This document shows, piece after piece, positions 1 through 12,562 of a stretch of DNA of 60,000 nt (position 1 is its first letter; each line of letters begins with the position of its first letter). The notes beneath the pieces were generated by a model, which did no database searches, was not told where the DNA came from, and saw nothing but the letters and a program-made list of their open reading frames with translations. The DNA is from Owenia fusiformis (taxonomy: Eukaryota; Annelida; Polychaeta; Sabellida; Oweniidae), in NCBI GenBank assembly GCA_903813345.2, contig CAIIXF020000009.1:2606001-2666000 (forward strand), written 5' to 3'. The position numbers and the translations under genes are program-made.

Positions 1-1675
1 ATTTGTCTTTGATTTTAACCGATTTGAATGTGCTTTATACAATTCGTTCAGAAAATAAGCTCCACATTCCTACGATATATCATATATACGATAATACCAT
101 ATTAAAGTCTCCATACGAAATTACATCTAAAACGTATTGAGTTTTTTTTATTAAATTTCAATTTAATATCTTTATTACTCATTATACAAATCTAGTTGGG
201 TCGATTCTAGATAGCGTTTATGCATGAAAAGCGGAATGGATGTCCATTCATCGAACAGATAATCATATATTTTACTAAACATATGCAATCATAAGTAATA
301 GTTAGAAATTGACCCGATATGGGGAAATTTACGATAATTGATATTTTTTGAAGTCCATGAGTTCTACTATTCTACCACATCCTGCGCCAAGTGTATTGAT
401 ATAAACGACATTATATGTGTGCTATCGTGATGTCAACACAACTGTTTACCATGACAATGCGATATATACTAAACATATCGCTTATTATTTCTTAAAAACA
501 ACTTTAATGGTGATTTTTTTGACAAAAAATCAAATTTTGCTATGGAAACTCGGACAACATAAGAAAATATGCATCAAATCCGTCGATAATTTCGAAATGT
601 TCAATAAAATATGTTTCCGACCATCTCTCAAAGTTGTAGATATGTAGTACTCATCAAAAAATAACAGGTTTTATGATTTCCATATGTTTTGTATCCTTCA
701 ACACATGCTCAACATATTCAATTTACTAAAGAAATTGAGATTTTATATAACAATCATTTAAATACTTAATTGAATTGATATTTTTCTTTCACTAATACGC
801 GATAACGTTTAATTTAGTTCAGTTTAGCTACCTCCCGTCGTGTCGCTGTTATCAACACACACGACGAAGGCTTTGATTTTGAAAATATCAATTATCGTAA
901 ATTTGCCCATATATATTATTCAAGTTTCGGGTGACATTTTGGATATTCTGTAATTATCTGAGCATAATTCACCAGTATGGTTTCTTGTAAAATATCACCT
1001 TCTTCAGATTCGTTATCTTTCCTGAAACTTATTTATGAAGGCACTTTGTAGTAATGTCATTTTGTACTCTTCCAGACAAATTTAGAAATATCGTTACAGT
1101 ATAATTTTATAGCAATGGTATGTTGGATTCCCCCAGACAAACGGCATATCGTTACAGTACAAATTGTGAAAACACCGATTTTCTTTGAAATGTCCAATAT
1201 TACTTAACTATAAGCAAATAGAGTATGTGATACACTCCCTTCCGTAAGTATTACGGCTAAAACCTCTTTTAGATCGCGTACCAGGATTAAAGCCCGTTTA
1301 TGTCCGGCTTCTTGAAAACTCTTCAGAGACATATCTCCCAAGATTTGTTTTAAGGAACAAAATAAACATTTAACATTGATATATAGACTTCTCTGCTATG
1401 GTATCCAATGTTGCTAAACGTATGTAGAGTAGTGTTACTATGAGGAATGATCTATAGGTAAGCAAACTAAATTTATGTTGACCTGTGAACGTTTATGTGC
1501 AGTGCTAAGTTGATCAATGAGTCAAATTGGAACGTCAATCAATATCCTTAGACTTATTATCCTATTGATAAGCTGAGACAAGTTCTAGCTTAAGATAGGC
1601 TACTTAACATACTCCGCAAAAACAGCAATATATTTAATAAAGACATAAGCCGCTTACTGTTGTATTCATAAGCAT
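1..1675. other. AT-rich sequence without a recognised gene
   Basis: No frame longer than about 75 codons and no recognisable domain was seen. A splice-acceptor-like site near 1272 is followed by a 32-codon open frame ending at about 1372, which is within chance expectation for sequence this AT-rich. I see nothing else that can be supported. Confidence 0.5.
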
Positions 1676-1829
1676 CTGTGTGTTAGAGGCTGACGGTAAT
1701 TCCGGTTATACGGTTTCGGTACGGAATTGAGCATTTACCGGTATTGAAATTATTAACCGGTTAACCGACGATAATCCCCGGGGGAATAAAAGACACGTCG
1801 TTTTTTAATTATTTCGTTTATTTCCACTT

Positions 1830-2042
1830 TCACGATGCGTACATTAACATAGACAGTTCAGGTGTGATTTCCATGTTTGGCAGTTCAGGTGTGATGTCCA
1901 TGTTTGGCAGTTCGGGCGTAGTAGCTTCATGCTCATGCTCAGATTTGGTTGTAGTTATGTTTGGCAGTTCCGGTGAAGTTGTAGTGTCAACGTCAGATCC
2001 AGAAACTGAATTATGTTTGTAATAGTCATTTACGAATGACAA
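1830..2042 (-). CDS. 70-codon frame with repeated TPELPNM-I units inside the hAT element
   Basis: The minus-strand frame encodes an N-terminal hydrophilic segment (MSFVNDYYKHNSVSG...) followed by four PELPN motifs, three of them in a nine-residue period (TPELPNMEI, TPELPNMDI, then a looser copy with TTT). The DNA under it is a 27-bp minisatellite with units near 1854-1880 and 1881-1907, so the peptide repeat could be a by-product of the DNA repeat rather than a selected protein. The period is a multiple of three, which keeps the frame open. It lies about 150 bases from the left end of the hAT element, facing that end. It does not resemble hAT transposase. I do not recognise it and it may not be expressed. 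Confidence 0.25.
   Translation of the reverse strand: MSFVNDYYKHNSVSGSDVDTTTSPELPNITTTKSEHEHEATTPELPNMDITPELPNMEITPELSMLMYAS
1854..1974. repeat. 27-bp minisatellite within the hAT element
   Basis: Units begin CAGTTCAGGTGTGAT and end CCATGTTTGG. Two adjacent 27-bp units (1854-1880, 1881-1907) are nearly identical. A third begins at 1908 and diverges, and a fourth partial unit starts near 1964. Confidence 0.8.
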
Positions 2043-3321
2043 GGCATTGACAATAAGTTGAATTAATATAGCCTACATTTCGTATTATATTTTGTAACTT
2101 TAATATTTTGTGATAGTATCTGAGCTTTTAATTGTGAACAAAATAAAATAGAAGCTCTCTGCTAAAGTGTTTTAGCAAACAAATAAATAAAACAATCTGA
2201 ACTCCCGTGCCTTTCGTAAGTTTTAATTTTTAAATTTAAATATAAACGAAATATATATTAACATACGTTGGCCATAAGAGCACTTTAAGGCCAAACAAAA
2301 ATATATGTCCGTTTCCGGAACCCCGACGACCCTAGTTTGAGCCCCCGGCCCTAAGACATTTTTTAGTACACTGAAAAAATAAAATATTCTATCTCTGGCC
2401 CTACTCGATTGAAACAATACATTTCCTTCTGAAATGTTTTACTCACATCAGGCCCAGGTGTCCATATTTCTCATACCCTGATCCAGTGCTAAATATACTG
2501 ATATTTGATGTTCATGAAGGCCTTTATCCAGAAGTTTCGAATGTTATGATGGAATAAAATTGATAATAGATCAACAGATCAATAGACTTGTTTATTATTA
2601 TATAGGCCTAGTGTCAAGGAAAACTTTGTTTTATCGCGATAATAACAATTTCAAGCGATAATAACAACTACCTTACTTTGGTATTAAGTTACCTAGAAAA
2701 AATCTCACGTAACAATTTTCAATACCAGGCGAGAAAGTTAAGTTCGAACCCTGACCAAGTTGTTTATTAATTAGTTCAATATCTGAAGGTTTTAAGTAAG
2801 TATGGTACAAATGATTAGACTATAGACTGCATGATGAATTAAGGTCTCATGGCAGTTAAGAGCAAATGACAAAATGAAGAGATGACAAAGAACATAAGAT
2901 AAAATATTTTTCTGACTGACCTACCCTAAAAATAATTGAGTAAAATTTTAACGAAAAATAAAATAATCCTCCTACCTACCTACCCTAATCTGAAAATACA
3001 TGGAGCAGGAAACAGACATATATTTTTGTCATCTTTTTGTAACTCGGATGTAGGAGGGTTGCTATAACGTGGGGACGGGATAACTCATTATTGATACAGT
3101 TGAGAAATGGTTTGAAATGTGTAATACATTTAATTTAAAACTAAAAATACATCTTGATTCGTAAGATAGTTACATACTATTATATTAGGAACAAAGTGGG
3201 GGTGGCAGCGCATTGGCATTTTATCTTACATATTTTTACCGGTATTTCGGTAACGGTACGGTTATTAGGGTGACGGTTACCGGTACTGGTTTTCACTACC
3301 GTTGCGACCTCTACTGTGTGT

Positions 3322-3634
3322 AGATAACTGGCTTTACAAAACCTGTTGTACGTCAGAGACTCTTTATAGACATTTGAAAGCAATTCATTAATTGGCTCAT
3401 GTGTCGACTTAATATCATCATCGATTTCAACACCTGGATCATTTTCAATGACATACACCTCTTCCTTAATATAATATATTTGAAGAGCCACAAATAACAA
3501 ATTGCGACATAAATAAGGTTGTGTTTCAAGCAGCAAAACTGGTTCGAGATCAACAATTGAAAGGAGAGAAGTGATATCTGACGTTCAAATACAAGTTCTC
3601 TTAAAATGTGTTTAATCTCCCAATTGCCTTTCAT
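3322..3634 (-). pseudogene. Frame-broken coding-like fragment abutting the hAT target site
   Basis: On the minus strand, reading from 3634 (ATG), a frame starts MKGNWEIKHILRELVFERQ. Near 3570 the coding character moves to another frame, which runs through ...LLLETQPYLCRNLLFVALQ... and ...INELLSNVYKESLTYNRFC to the hAT target duplication at 3321, where the transposon interrupts it. The residue composition and acidic stretch (VIENDPGVEIDDDIK) look protein-like, but I recognise no family. It may be an exon fragment disrupted by a small indel and by the hAT insertion, or chance open sequence. Confidence 0.2.
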
Positions 3635-5781
3635 AACGAGCGTGAAAAGTTGATGATAGCCCGATGATACAGTGTATATCCATACTTGCTTACCTATTTG
3701 ATATTCAATCGTAAAAACGTCAATCCAAGACGGTGTATTTCAGTGATATCTTCATTACATCATTTAACATCTCATATCACCTGACGATAATTCAAAGTGC
3801 AAAATGTGTGAATTCCTCATAGTAATCAAATGCTCTTTTGTTTCAAAAAATCAACGAACTCACATATCCTGACTTTTGGGAATTTGATAGAAGACAGGCA
3901 TAACAAAGAAGGATTTGAGCTAAATAACTATTCAAAGCTACTCGCTATCTCTGATCCTCTCTTTAATATGCGATCAATCGTACTGAGTTATTTCGTGATC
4001 GTGGGAATGTGTCCGGGGGTGATAGCAGGATAGCCGACTTTTTAAGAGGTCGTGTTTGTTATCAAATCCCTTAAGGGAATTTAGACACTCAACTCATCAT
4101 CGAATCAATGCAATTATTATACTATACAGAACCTATTTGTCTACTCTTCCATAGTGGCTCCCTTTAAATATTTATATCCACAGACGTGCTTTAATCGTTT
4201 TTGAGGATGATGATTATAAAAGTTCAAGATAGGCAGTGTTACACTTCGCTCTTGATTATCGATGATTTTTTCAGAGTCAATAGTTTTGATATACTCTGTT
4301 TTGTTAATGATTCTTGTTGGACTCATTTTATTGTTCGAGAATAGGAATGCTCAATTAATAATCATGCAAATTATCATTTTAATAATTTTGAAAAATCATA
4401 TCATAAAAAAGTGATTTGTGTTAAATTCTTAATTATGACATCGTGTCTTTATAAGAACTGAATGTCAAGTAAACCATAAAGGACTGTAGTTGCATTCATA
4501 TTGATACTTTATAATATGCAACAACGAATGACTTTAGTGACTCGCTTCTGGTATCGCCATAGGGCAGAAGAAGTGAGTAGCCCCCACAATTACAATTCCT
4601 TCATATTCTATCGTATTCGGGGATTCCACATTATACGATCTCCAATCAAAATGCAGGATGTGATCACGTGAACAATCATGAACACGTGCTTTCTCAGTGC
4701 AGCGCATGCGCAGAGTGAAATTTGAAATCGTTGAAATGGCGTTTATTTTAGTTTAACATCAGTTGAAAATCATCATTTCAAAACTACAGTAATACTATTA
4801 AAGTTACTCGATCCAAATTTTCAGTGAATACTCACAAAACACAAGCGAACATTGAGAGATCCATTTCATTTTCAATGGCAAATGAGGTCTGTTTATAAAA
4901 TTGGTTATCGAACGTGCTAATATGAAAGGTGATCTTTGGGAACCCCCCCTGGCCATAGGGGACTCGTAATGATCATATTGTATTAACATTTGATAACACA
5001 AAAACGTTGACACCACTGCCCGATAAGGCTTTACATTTCAATTGATCATGCGTATGGATAAGAAGAAACATGCGTTATTGTGTTGTAGCTTAATATTAGT
5101 AAGTGTGTCTCAATCGTGAATGCACGCATATGATTCCTTATACATTGTTGTTATTTACATTAATGATAAAACAAAGTCATGACATTTTAAACGATAATAA
5201 AGAATATGAATGTGCTTAAAAGAAACATACGTTGTAGAAACATTCGTTACAAAGTTATATGAAAATAGCAGTTTGAACCTTGCAAGTACCTTTTTGCTAA
5301 GCTGTAACGTAATTATGAACGCCAGGAACTAAAAACGGGGCGTACTTCAAGTGATCCGTCAAAATTTCGTTCCTAATCCAAAATAGGTAGGATCCACTTC
5401 AATGTTACACTATCTTAACAAATGTTAATAAGTGCATTCAGATTTTGTAAGTATATTTATTAATATTAAACGTATAAGAATAAAAAACGACAATTATGTA
5501 TGATGTCTGATGATTTAGCTATATTTTATCAGGTAGGAAACATACGCTACATATGTAACACATGTTTCATATATTCTCTGTATGATAAATGGACTGTTTC
5601 GAACACTAAAAAGGATCGCAAGGAATTGTTGAGATAGAACAAAAAGAAAAGTGGAAGCATATCCAGTGTATTCAGTTGATGATTATGTTGCTACCAATTT
5701 TTACGAAGGGCGTACATAAAGATTATGTAAGTAGATGACAAAGACAATCACTTCTACTGTGCCTTTCAAACTAGTTACCAC
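3635..5781. other. No gene supported
   Basis: AT-rich sequence. A possible short signal-peptide-like first exon lies at 5048-5098: ATG, lysine-rich start, then a leucine/cysteine hydrophobic run, ending at the donor GTAAGTG. It lies upstream of an in-phase 17-codon segment bounded by an AG and GTAAGTAG near 5717. No downstream coding exon could be joined to them, so neither is called as a gene. Confidence 0.4.
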
Positions 5782-5860
5782 GGATCCGTTTCGGTAAAAA
5801 ATGTGGGAACCTCGAAGTTACAACTTTTATTTCTTCCTTATGTCATAAAGGAGGAGGGAA
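5782..5860 (+). repeat. Dispersed repeat, copy 1 of 3
   Basis: An approximately 80-bp segment around CCGTTTCGGTAAAAAATG and GGAACCTCGAAGTTAC recurs at 11181-11260 on plus and 40865-40940 on minus. The three copies are clearly homologous but diverged. Function unknown; probably an old transposon fragment. Confidence 0.6.
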
Positions 5861-6101
5861 GTTAGCGCAACAGATTTTGGACAGTCATATGTTTGGTTTT
5901 GGCCATTTCCTGGGGATTTAAACAGGTGCATATGTTAGGCGAATGCATTACCTCCAGGAAAATCACTTCTAGAGATGATAAAATAATTTCGACTCTGAGA
6001 CAGGGTAGATGCAAACAACCCACCAACATGTTTTTTCTGAATGTTTTCCTGAACTTCTCCCATCCTTGCTTTTTTAATTTTTCTAGCATTAATATGTTGC
6101 G

Positions 6102-6294
6102 TTTTGACACACAGTTAATCCCTTAAAAGGAGTAAATGATTCCTTTTAGATAAAGTGTAAAACAATATTTCCCATGTTATTTTCCCATTGGAAAAATCAT
6201 TGCTTTCAGCTAAGTTTGGTCACCCATAATGGGTATCTTTAAAACCCCTGACGGAATCACTTATTCCTTTAAAGTGGTTAACCATGTGTCAAAA
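6102..6294. mobile_element. 193-bp palindromic MITE-like element
   Basis: The left arm begins TTTTGACACACAGTTAATCC and the right arm, reverse-complemented, begins TTTTGACACATGGTTAACC. The arms pair with few mismatches for about 45 bases. No transposase is inside. A target duplication could not be fixed, so the superfamily is unassigned. Confidence 0.6.
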
Positions 6295-7392
6295 TAATAT
6301 TAATAATGCAAGAAAAATTTAAAAAAGCAGGGATGGAAGGGGTCGAAAATTAGGAAAACATTTCACACATATAGCCAGCTTTCCAGGAACACTTTTCTTT
6401 CTCAAGTTTTGTTGCTTGTGCATTTTAATTTCTTCTTCTGCTGAAGTTATATTAAATAGATTACTAAAAGCTATCGTTTGGTGAAACAGAGTAACATTTT
6501 CTTCATCATTTGCAAGTCGGGGTTTCCTCCACACTTCAAAGTGTCATTCGCAAAAGAGAGAAATCGAATGATAACCTGTTAGTAACGGATGTTTTTTGCA
6601 AAATTAAGTGACTGTTAAGTCCCCCTCCAGATGAGTCAGGTCCAAGCTTGAAAGTTCTACAATTGACTAACGAATTCACGTGGGAATCCTATAATGACTT
6701 TCAGAGGATATACATAAACATTTCTAATTCGATTTTAAAGAATTAATGACTTGCTAAGCTCATGTATTTTTATACATTTTGCTCTACCATACAACTTGGT
6801 CCTTTCCATTTTAGAAATCTGCGTACATTATCATATTTTGCTGCATCTAGGGATATTAAAATAAATGTATTACTTTTTACAATTCCCAGCATTTTGCATG
6901 TGGTTTTGGCCAAAGAAAAGTGAACACCTTGGCAAATGCTAGGTACAGGCCTACATCATGTAGAAAAATGTCTAGGTGCCCGTCTGATCCATACATAATC
7001 ATGGTTTGTTGCTAACTTACACTATCATAGATCCCAAAAGAACACCTTAACTAAATATAATCCGTCTAAACGTGAATATATTAGTACTATTATTTCATTA
7101 AATGTGTTTGATAGACATTTATGCCTCCCAAGATCCTAACATTTCTGGATAGTTCCGTTCACAGTTTGGTATAGACACACCATGTATTTTCTCTGTAAAT
7201 CTAATTTGGGTCCCAAACGAATATTCCCCATCATGTCTTACTTTAAGTTTTTGTATGTTTATGTTGAGGAAAGACAATAATCTGATTAACATGGGGTGAT
7301 CATTTTACCCCCTGTGATAAGCAGTTAGCATTTCCCCGATTAAGAACTCGCAATCTGATTAGCTGTCGCAAATCTGCGACAGAAATCAAGTA

Positions 7393-8069
7393 CAGGGTGT
7401 TCAGGAAATAAAGATAAATAATGTCATAATCATAACCTTTTTATTTGTTTATGGATTGTATTGAAATTTTCAGAGATTATAGTCTTAAAATATATTTTAA
7501 CTTATTGTTGGAGTTTCAACTTCAGGCAATTTGATTGGTTGATTCGGTGGTTGTCATAGCAACGTGAGCAGCGCTAAGGCAGGGCAGGTGGAATAACTGA
7601 AGTATATTTTCATGTTTTAAATGTTTCAAAAATATATTCTATCATGTTTATGACTTAAAATGGATTTTTCTAGTGACCCGGGTCACTTTCTATGTAATCC
7701 CCGCATTAAGTCATGAAAATCTCATGGAATATCATTAAAAATCAGTTGTATGACTTTTATATCATAAAACAAAACAAGATACGAATTCATTCATGGAGAT
7801 GCATCAAGAAAGCTATAAATATATGGAGTCAAAATCGGTTTGCCATGCTAAATGTTGCACAGAAACTACTGCAGGTATTCCACGTGCCCCGCCTTAGCGC
7901 TACTTACGTTGCTATGCCAACCATATAATTGACCAATCAAATCACTTGAAGCTGAAACTCCAAAAGTAAGTTTAGATATGTCTAAACTATAATCCCTGCA
8001 AATTATATTAAAACCCATCAATAAATAAAAAGGTTAAGACATTATCATCTTTATTTCCTGAACACACTG
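7393..8069. mobile_element. Mariner-type MITE, 677 bp, long inverted arms, TA duplication
   Basis: The ends read CAGGGTGTTCAGGAAATAAA and, reverse-complemented, CAGTGTGTTCAGGAAATAAA, flanked by TA at 7391-7392 and 8070-8071. The arms stay complementary for roughly 240 bases. CAGGGTGT-type ends with TA duplication are characteristic of mariner-derived elements. Near the middle is a perfect 14-bp palindrome GTGACCCGGGTCAC (7673-7686). No transposase remains. Confidence 0.8.
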
Positions 8070-8468
8070 TATAAGTCATTGCGCATAATAAGATCACGTG
8101 ATTCAGTTTAATCGGGCGCTTCCAAATTGGTTATAGCGGGGGGGGGGAGGAGGTACGGATTCTCAACACCTTCTTAGGAGGATGATAGCAGCCTTGCCTA
8201 ACTGAACTTCCAGAATATAGTTCCAAACATCTCATTAAAATGGTTTACAGTTTTTCATGCAATCACTTTATTCGGTTTAAGACCCGAACGCAATGCAAAA
8301 ATAAATTGAATTGATTTCTAAACCAAGGTGAAAAACTAAATGTGATGGACATTTTCCCAAAAGTATCTGCAACCGTAGGATAAATAAGGTATCCTATGTT
8401 TTTCTTGGGCTATTAATGTTATCCCCTCGTGGATATCGCCCGTCTCCACCTATTAGCTGCGCTCACTC

Positions 8469-8488
8469 GTGGATATGGTTATATCCAC
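8469..8488. repeat. Short hairpin GTGGATAT-GGTT-ATATCCAC
   Basis: A perfect 8-bp stem with a 4-base loop. It sits in a 130-bp patch (8404-8530) that repeats GTGGATATC/GATATCC motifs and resembles the tail of a dispersed repeat. Confidence 0.6.
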
Positions 8489-8530
8489 ACATGGATAATA
8501 TGATATCCCTCAAAACTTATACGATATCCT

Positions 8531-10600
8531 CTATGTATAAGACGTGCATGGGCTGCAACTGAGAAGACTATGATGGACTGCAATGCGCCGCTTCATTTTC
8601 ATGGGGGGATATTTCAAAAGCGCATGCGCATCAACCGAGAACAAAATAGATAAACCCAGAATCTGAAATGTATTTATGGACCACTTGATTAGGCCTGTCA
8701 GTTTTAAGATTATGAATCCCAACTAAAACGCAACTTGAAAAAAGATGAATCCTTCTTATCCTCGGAAGTGTTTGATTGTTAATGAATGAAATGTTGGTCA
8801 ATGTCACTGAAAACATTTTTCACTTTAGGTTATTCTGTTAGAATGCTGGAAATGTTTCCGTCATTAACCCGAATACTAATTTAATTTCATTGTTGTTATT
8901 AGAAAATTGAAGATCGAGGTGAATGCATTACTGATTTTATGTCAGCATCTTTCTTCGAGAGAAATGAGGTGCAATAAAAAGCAATATTATCTTGTGAAAG
9001 TGAGTTCTATACCTTGCGATGTATCGGAAATAATGAGTTGTTGTATTTTCCAAACATACGTATGTTTATCAGCGTGTTTGTATAATTCGTAAAGATAAGC
9101 CAACAACCAATTAGGGATACATTCAGAAAACACTGGCTCGATCAAAGAAAACTCCCTGGCGACATATGTTAACGTCTAATTGTTAAAAGTTCAACTCTTT
9201 CCGTAGGGTTCGGAGTTTGTATATGCGATATTTTTACACGTGGATTTTATCATTGTGGGTTTTGCTAATTCAAGATTGGTAAACGTTTTGTTGGTTTACA
9301 AAAGGAAATTCATTATTAAACATTATTTTGACCATTCTGAATAACAAGAGAAAAGAAATTCCATTAATCTATGGTTAGGCGAATGCTAATGTTTCCTTGC
9401 GGGGAAATTATACTGAATCAACTGTGATTTAGGTGCCATCGTAATTCTGCTTTCAGACGCTCTTTATCGGATATCAAATAAAATTACGGGTACATACTTT
9501 ATTCCATTCCACTCTGTAATATACACGTTGACTTTCGTTGTGCCATCAATAGTCGATACAGAAATAATTTCCTCTATGTCCATATAAATGTTCTTATCAA
9601 TGGCGGCTCTGTCCATATTAAACTTACACCGTTCTTCCTAATTATGGAATGTTTTCTAGTTCACGATAGTATCAAACAATCGTCTTTACGTCTTTACATA
9701 TTTACACACTTGGTAAAACAACAAGCTCAACAATTTTAGAAATACTTTCTCAGAACCATTTTTCTTGTTTTTGAAAATTCCTCATTCTTTCGATTATGTA
9801 AATCCCAAAAATGCAGTACTCAAAGGAAACTCGTTGAACGGTCATTCTACGACGTTAAAATGAACATATTGTTAGCGTGGCCGAATAGGAAACTAAAGAT
9901 AATCATGTTTCGTGAAGTGCCTAATATTCCATATATCTTTATATATGAGGAACGGTGTACTACAAACAATTTATTTCTAATAGATTCTCATTGTGGTTGA
10001 CCTTTCCTATCAAACAGTCTAATCAACTGGGATTTAGATGCCAAATAACATATAATGTAGTGTTCTAGCAATAGCATTGATTAAATGAATAAAATGCCAA
10101 AGGCCAATCTTCTCCGTGCCCACTAGAATGACCATCCACATAATTAGGAGCTGGCACTTGAAGAGCTGTCTTTAATGCTGACATCCAAACAACCTTTAGC
10201 GATTGTACTTGAATGGATCGAACCACATTTCAAGAGGTATACATGGATTGGAATGAATTTCCCGTTTTAGGTTGGCAAAATACCACCACTCTGAGGCATA
10301 CGTGTACGTATATTCAAAAATACACTCCCGTACTAACGTAAGGCAAGTCGCAGCGTTAGAGTTAAACAAATGTCTGAATATAAACTCGCCTACCTACCTG
10401 TACATTCCGATTCGAGTGTTGGAGACGTTGCGGTAACATTTGTCCAGTTCAAAGTTTTATCTGCAATTCCTTAACAAAAATAATTAAATCGAGTGTTGGA
10501 CACAGAGCATTGCAAGTAACGGACGTACATCGTATAGTTTCTCATGGCTTCCTATACAAACTAAGATGCGTATGTCTACTAACATGTTAGAAAAAAGCGT
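8531..10600. other. No gene supported
   Basis: AT-rich. A splice-acceptor-like site at about 9456 is followed by a 42-codon open, beta-rich frame that ends near 9588. It has no partner exon and is not called. No repeats beyond simple AT tracts were recognised. Confidence 0.4.
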
Positions 10601-10815
10601 TTGCCACACAATGTGTTTGTAAATATATACGATTCAATGCGTTTGCCATACCATTATAGTGCATTTGATGAAATGTTGCAACAAGTGCTTGAAATTATAA
10701 TACACAATGCGTTTGCTACATAAAGCGATTGTAAATTACTCAATGTGTTTGCTAAACAATGCGTTTAGTATACACAATGCGTTTACTACAATATGCACTT
10801 GCCGTACACAATGCA
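10601..10815. repeat. Degenerate short-motif array (CAATGCGTTTGC-like)
   Basis: The motif CAATGCGTTTGC or close variants occurs about eight times at roughly 20-35-base spacing, separated by ATAC/AAAT-rich spacers. Examples start near 10601, 10635, 10706, 10740, 10757 and 10776. It looks like a decayed minisatellite. Confidence 0.6.
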
Positions 10816-11180
10816 TTGTATGGGATTGCTCAAAGTATGCTATCGAATACAGATTTTCCAATGGGCCAAATAGCATAACGAAGGTTGTTCAATGAGAGTG
10901 CATGACGATAATTCGCGCCAGCGTTTCTAATGGATTTCAATTAATTCATGCATTTATGTGTTATTGATTTTAAACTACTCAATGCTTTCTTACAGTTAAA
11001 TTGTATGTTCACAAATTGATAATTAATTAGTCTAATAATCAATTCTATAAAATATATTGTGTTTTGCATTATTAATATTTGTTTGAGCAGTCAATCGATT
11101 TAAACAATTTAAACAATTGTGTCAACTTATTCAACTACATTTCGATTTAACTTATTTCTTCAGAATATGCATCCATGGAT

Positions 11181-11260
11181 GGAGCCGTTTCAGTAAGAAA
11201 ATGTCGGAACCTCGGAGCTACGATTTCTCTTTTGCCTTATTTCACGAGTTGAAAGCAGAA
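11181..11260 (+). repeat. Dispersed repeat, copy 2 of 3
   Basis: Shares AAAATGTCGGAACCTCGGAG and the following CTTATTTCACGAG segment with the copies at 5782-5860 and, inverted, 40865-40940. Confidence 0.6.
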
Positions 11261-11599
11261 TTTCTCTGTAGACAGAACTTCAAAAACGGTTAAGATCGAT
11301 CTGTATTTTTAACCCGGTTCCGTTTACGTAATTATAGTGAGGTATGAGATATATTTCGCATCTTACATTCATGTTTATTATTCCCGTATAACATATGACG
11401 CGTTTGATTACGTCATCATTTATTGCGCAGCTCTATATGTCCATACATGTGATATTCCTACGTATAGACAACGATTTATAAGAATATCACACTTATACTT
11501 ACAGCATGGCCCAACAGTCCCCTTACATTTTAACGAATCTACTAAACGTACCCTTGTACACTGCGAACCGAAGCGTAACGTTGCGTATGTTTCCTAAGC

Positions 11600-11727
11600 C
11601 GTCCGAAGCTTTCTAAAAATATACTTCTGTATAGGAACGCCCCGGTAACAACGTATGCCTATTCGTCAGTACACGCAAGTTGACGTCTGGGGTTTTCGTA
11701 CATATGTGAGGAGGCCTTACAAGCCTT
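11600..11727. repeat. Dispersed repeat right-end fragment
   Basis: The segment ACGCAAGTTGACGTCTGGGG followed by TTTTCGTACATATG matches 52384-52434 closely and 53293-53340 more weakly. It ends in GTGAGGAGGCCTTA, a terminus that also appears inverted near 52056. It probably marks one non-autonomous TIR family. Confidence 0.4.
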
Positions 11728-11825
11728 ATGTGGATCTATCACATAAAATTCAAAATGGCTAACAACAGTAAGTTGGATTCCTATTATGTCATGTAAGCCT
11801 TAAATGCAATAAAGCAATATTCGAT

Positions 11826-12562
11826 TATGGTGTTTAAACTGCTTCTTTATTCGGTACATTAAATATTCCATACACACCAAATAAAACAAATAATTTACCT
11901 TTACCTTTACCCAATCTTTCGAATGTTTTTTATTTTCTCGAATATACTAATCTATACAATTTATATTCGCTAAATAGTTTCACTTGTTCTTCATGTTGGC
12001 ATTTACATTTGATATTAATACATACATTTGTGCGATGTAGCGAATTTATTTTCCTTATAATTAACGCATGTATAATTAATTATTTGTACATTCGGTATTT
12101 AAATAATATTCGGCAAATACTGAATGCTACATTCGATAGATTTCGATATTTTACGAAACTTTCATTCACGTGATATATGAAAAAGCTGTAGAATAGCTGC
12201 GCGGCCGTTTTGCAAAACTCAAGGTCACGTGACAAAATATCGAACAACAACGAAAGTTATCGAAAAATAACGAAATTTATCGAATATGGCATTCGGTATT
12301 TACCGAATACAAATGATTTAAATACCGAATGTATAAATAATCAATTGAATTATACGTGCGTGAAGGAAAACATCGCTGCATCGTACAAGTACATACATAT
12401 CATGTGTAAATGCCAACAGAAAGATTATTTAAGATTTTTATATTCCATAAAACAAAAAAAAACATTCGATAGATTGAGTAAAGGTTTGGTGAATTGTTTG
12501 ATTTATTTGGTATGTATGGAATATTTGATTTACCGTATAAAGAAGCAGTTTAAACACCATAA
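11826..12562. repeat. 737-bp near-complete palindrome (foldback element)
   Basis: The left end TTATGGTGTTTAAACTGC is matched in inverse orientation by GCAGTTTAAACACCATAA at the right end. The two arms, each about 350 bases, stay recognisably complementary to a short centre near 12180-12225 that contains GCGCGGCCG. Repeated motifs in the arms include ATTCGGTATTT and TTATCGA. The outermost 25 bases are almost identical. I could not fix a target duplication. The only long frame here (12210-12764) is read mostly from the palindrome arm and is not considered a gene. Confidence 0.8.

Larger units (their letters stand above)
1684..3313. mobile_element. hAT-type DNA transposon, 1.63 kb, with 8-bp target duplication
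   Basis: The ends are inverted: the left begins TAGAGGCTGACGGTA, and the right, reverse-complemented, begins TAGAGGTCGCAACGGTA. The element is flanked on both sides by the identical octamer CTGTGTGT (1676-1683 and 3314-3321), as expected for the 8-bp duplication of hAT transposons, whose ends often start with T/CAGAGG. Both subterminal regions are rich in ACCGGT-like motifs (about 1697-1775 and 3236-3295), the usual arrangement of hAT transposase binding sites. No intact transposase was recognised inside, so it is probably non-autonomous. It contains a small repeat-encoding frame at 1830-2042. The duplication and ends are seen directly; the superfamily is inferred. Confidence 0.8.

Noticed and set aside
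2735-2755. GTTCGAACCC box resembling a tRNA B box
   Set aside because: No A box, acceptor stem or cloverleaf could be found around it.
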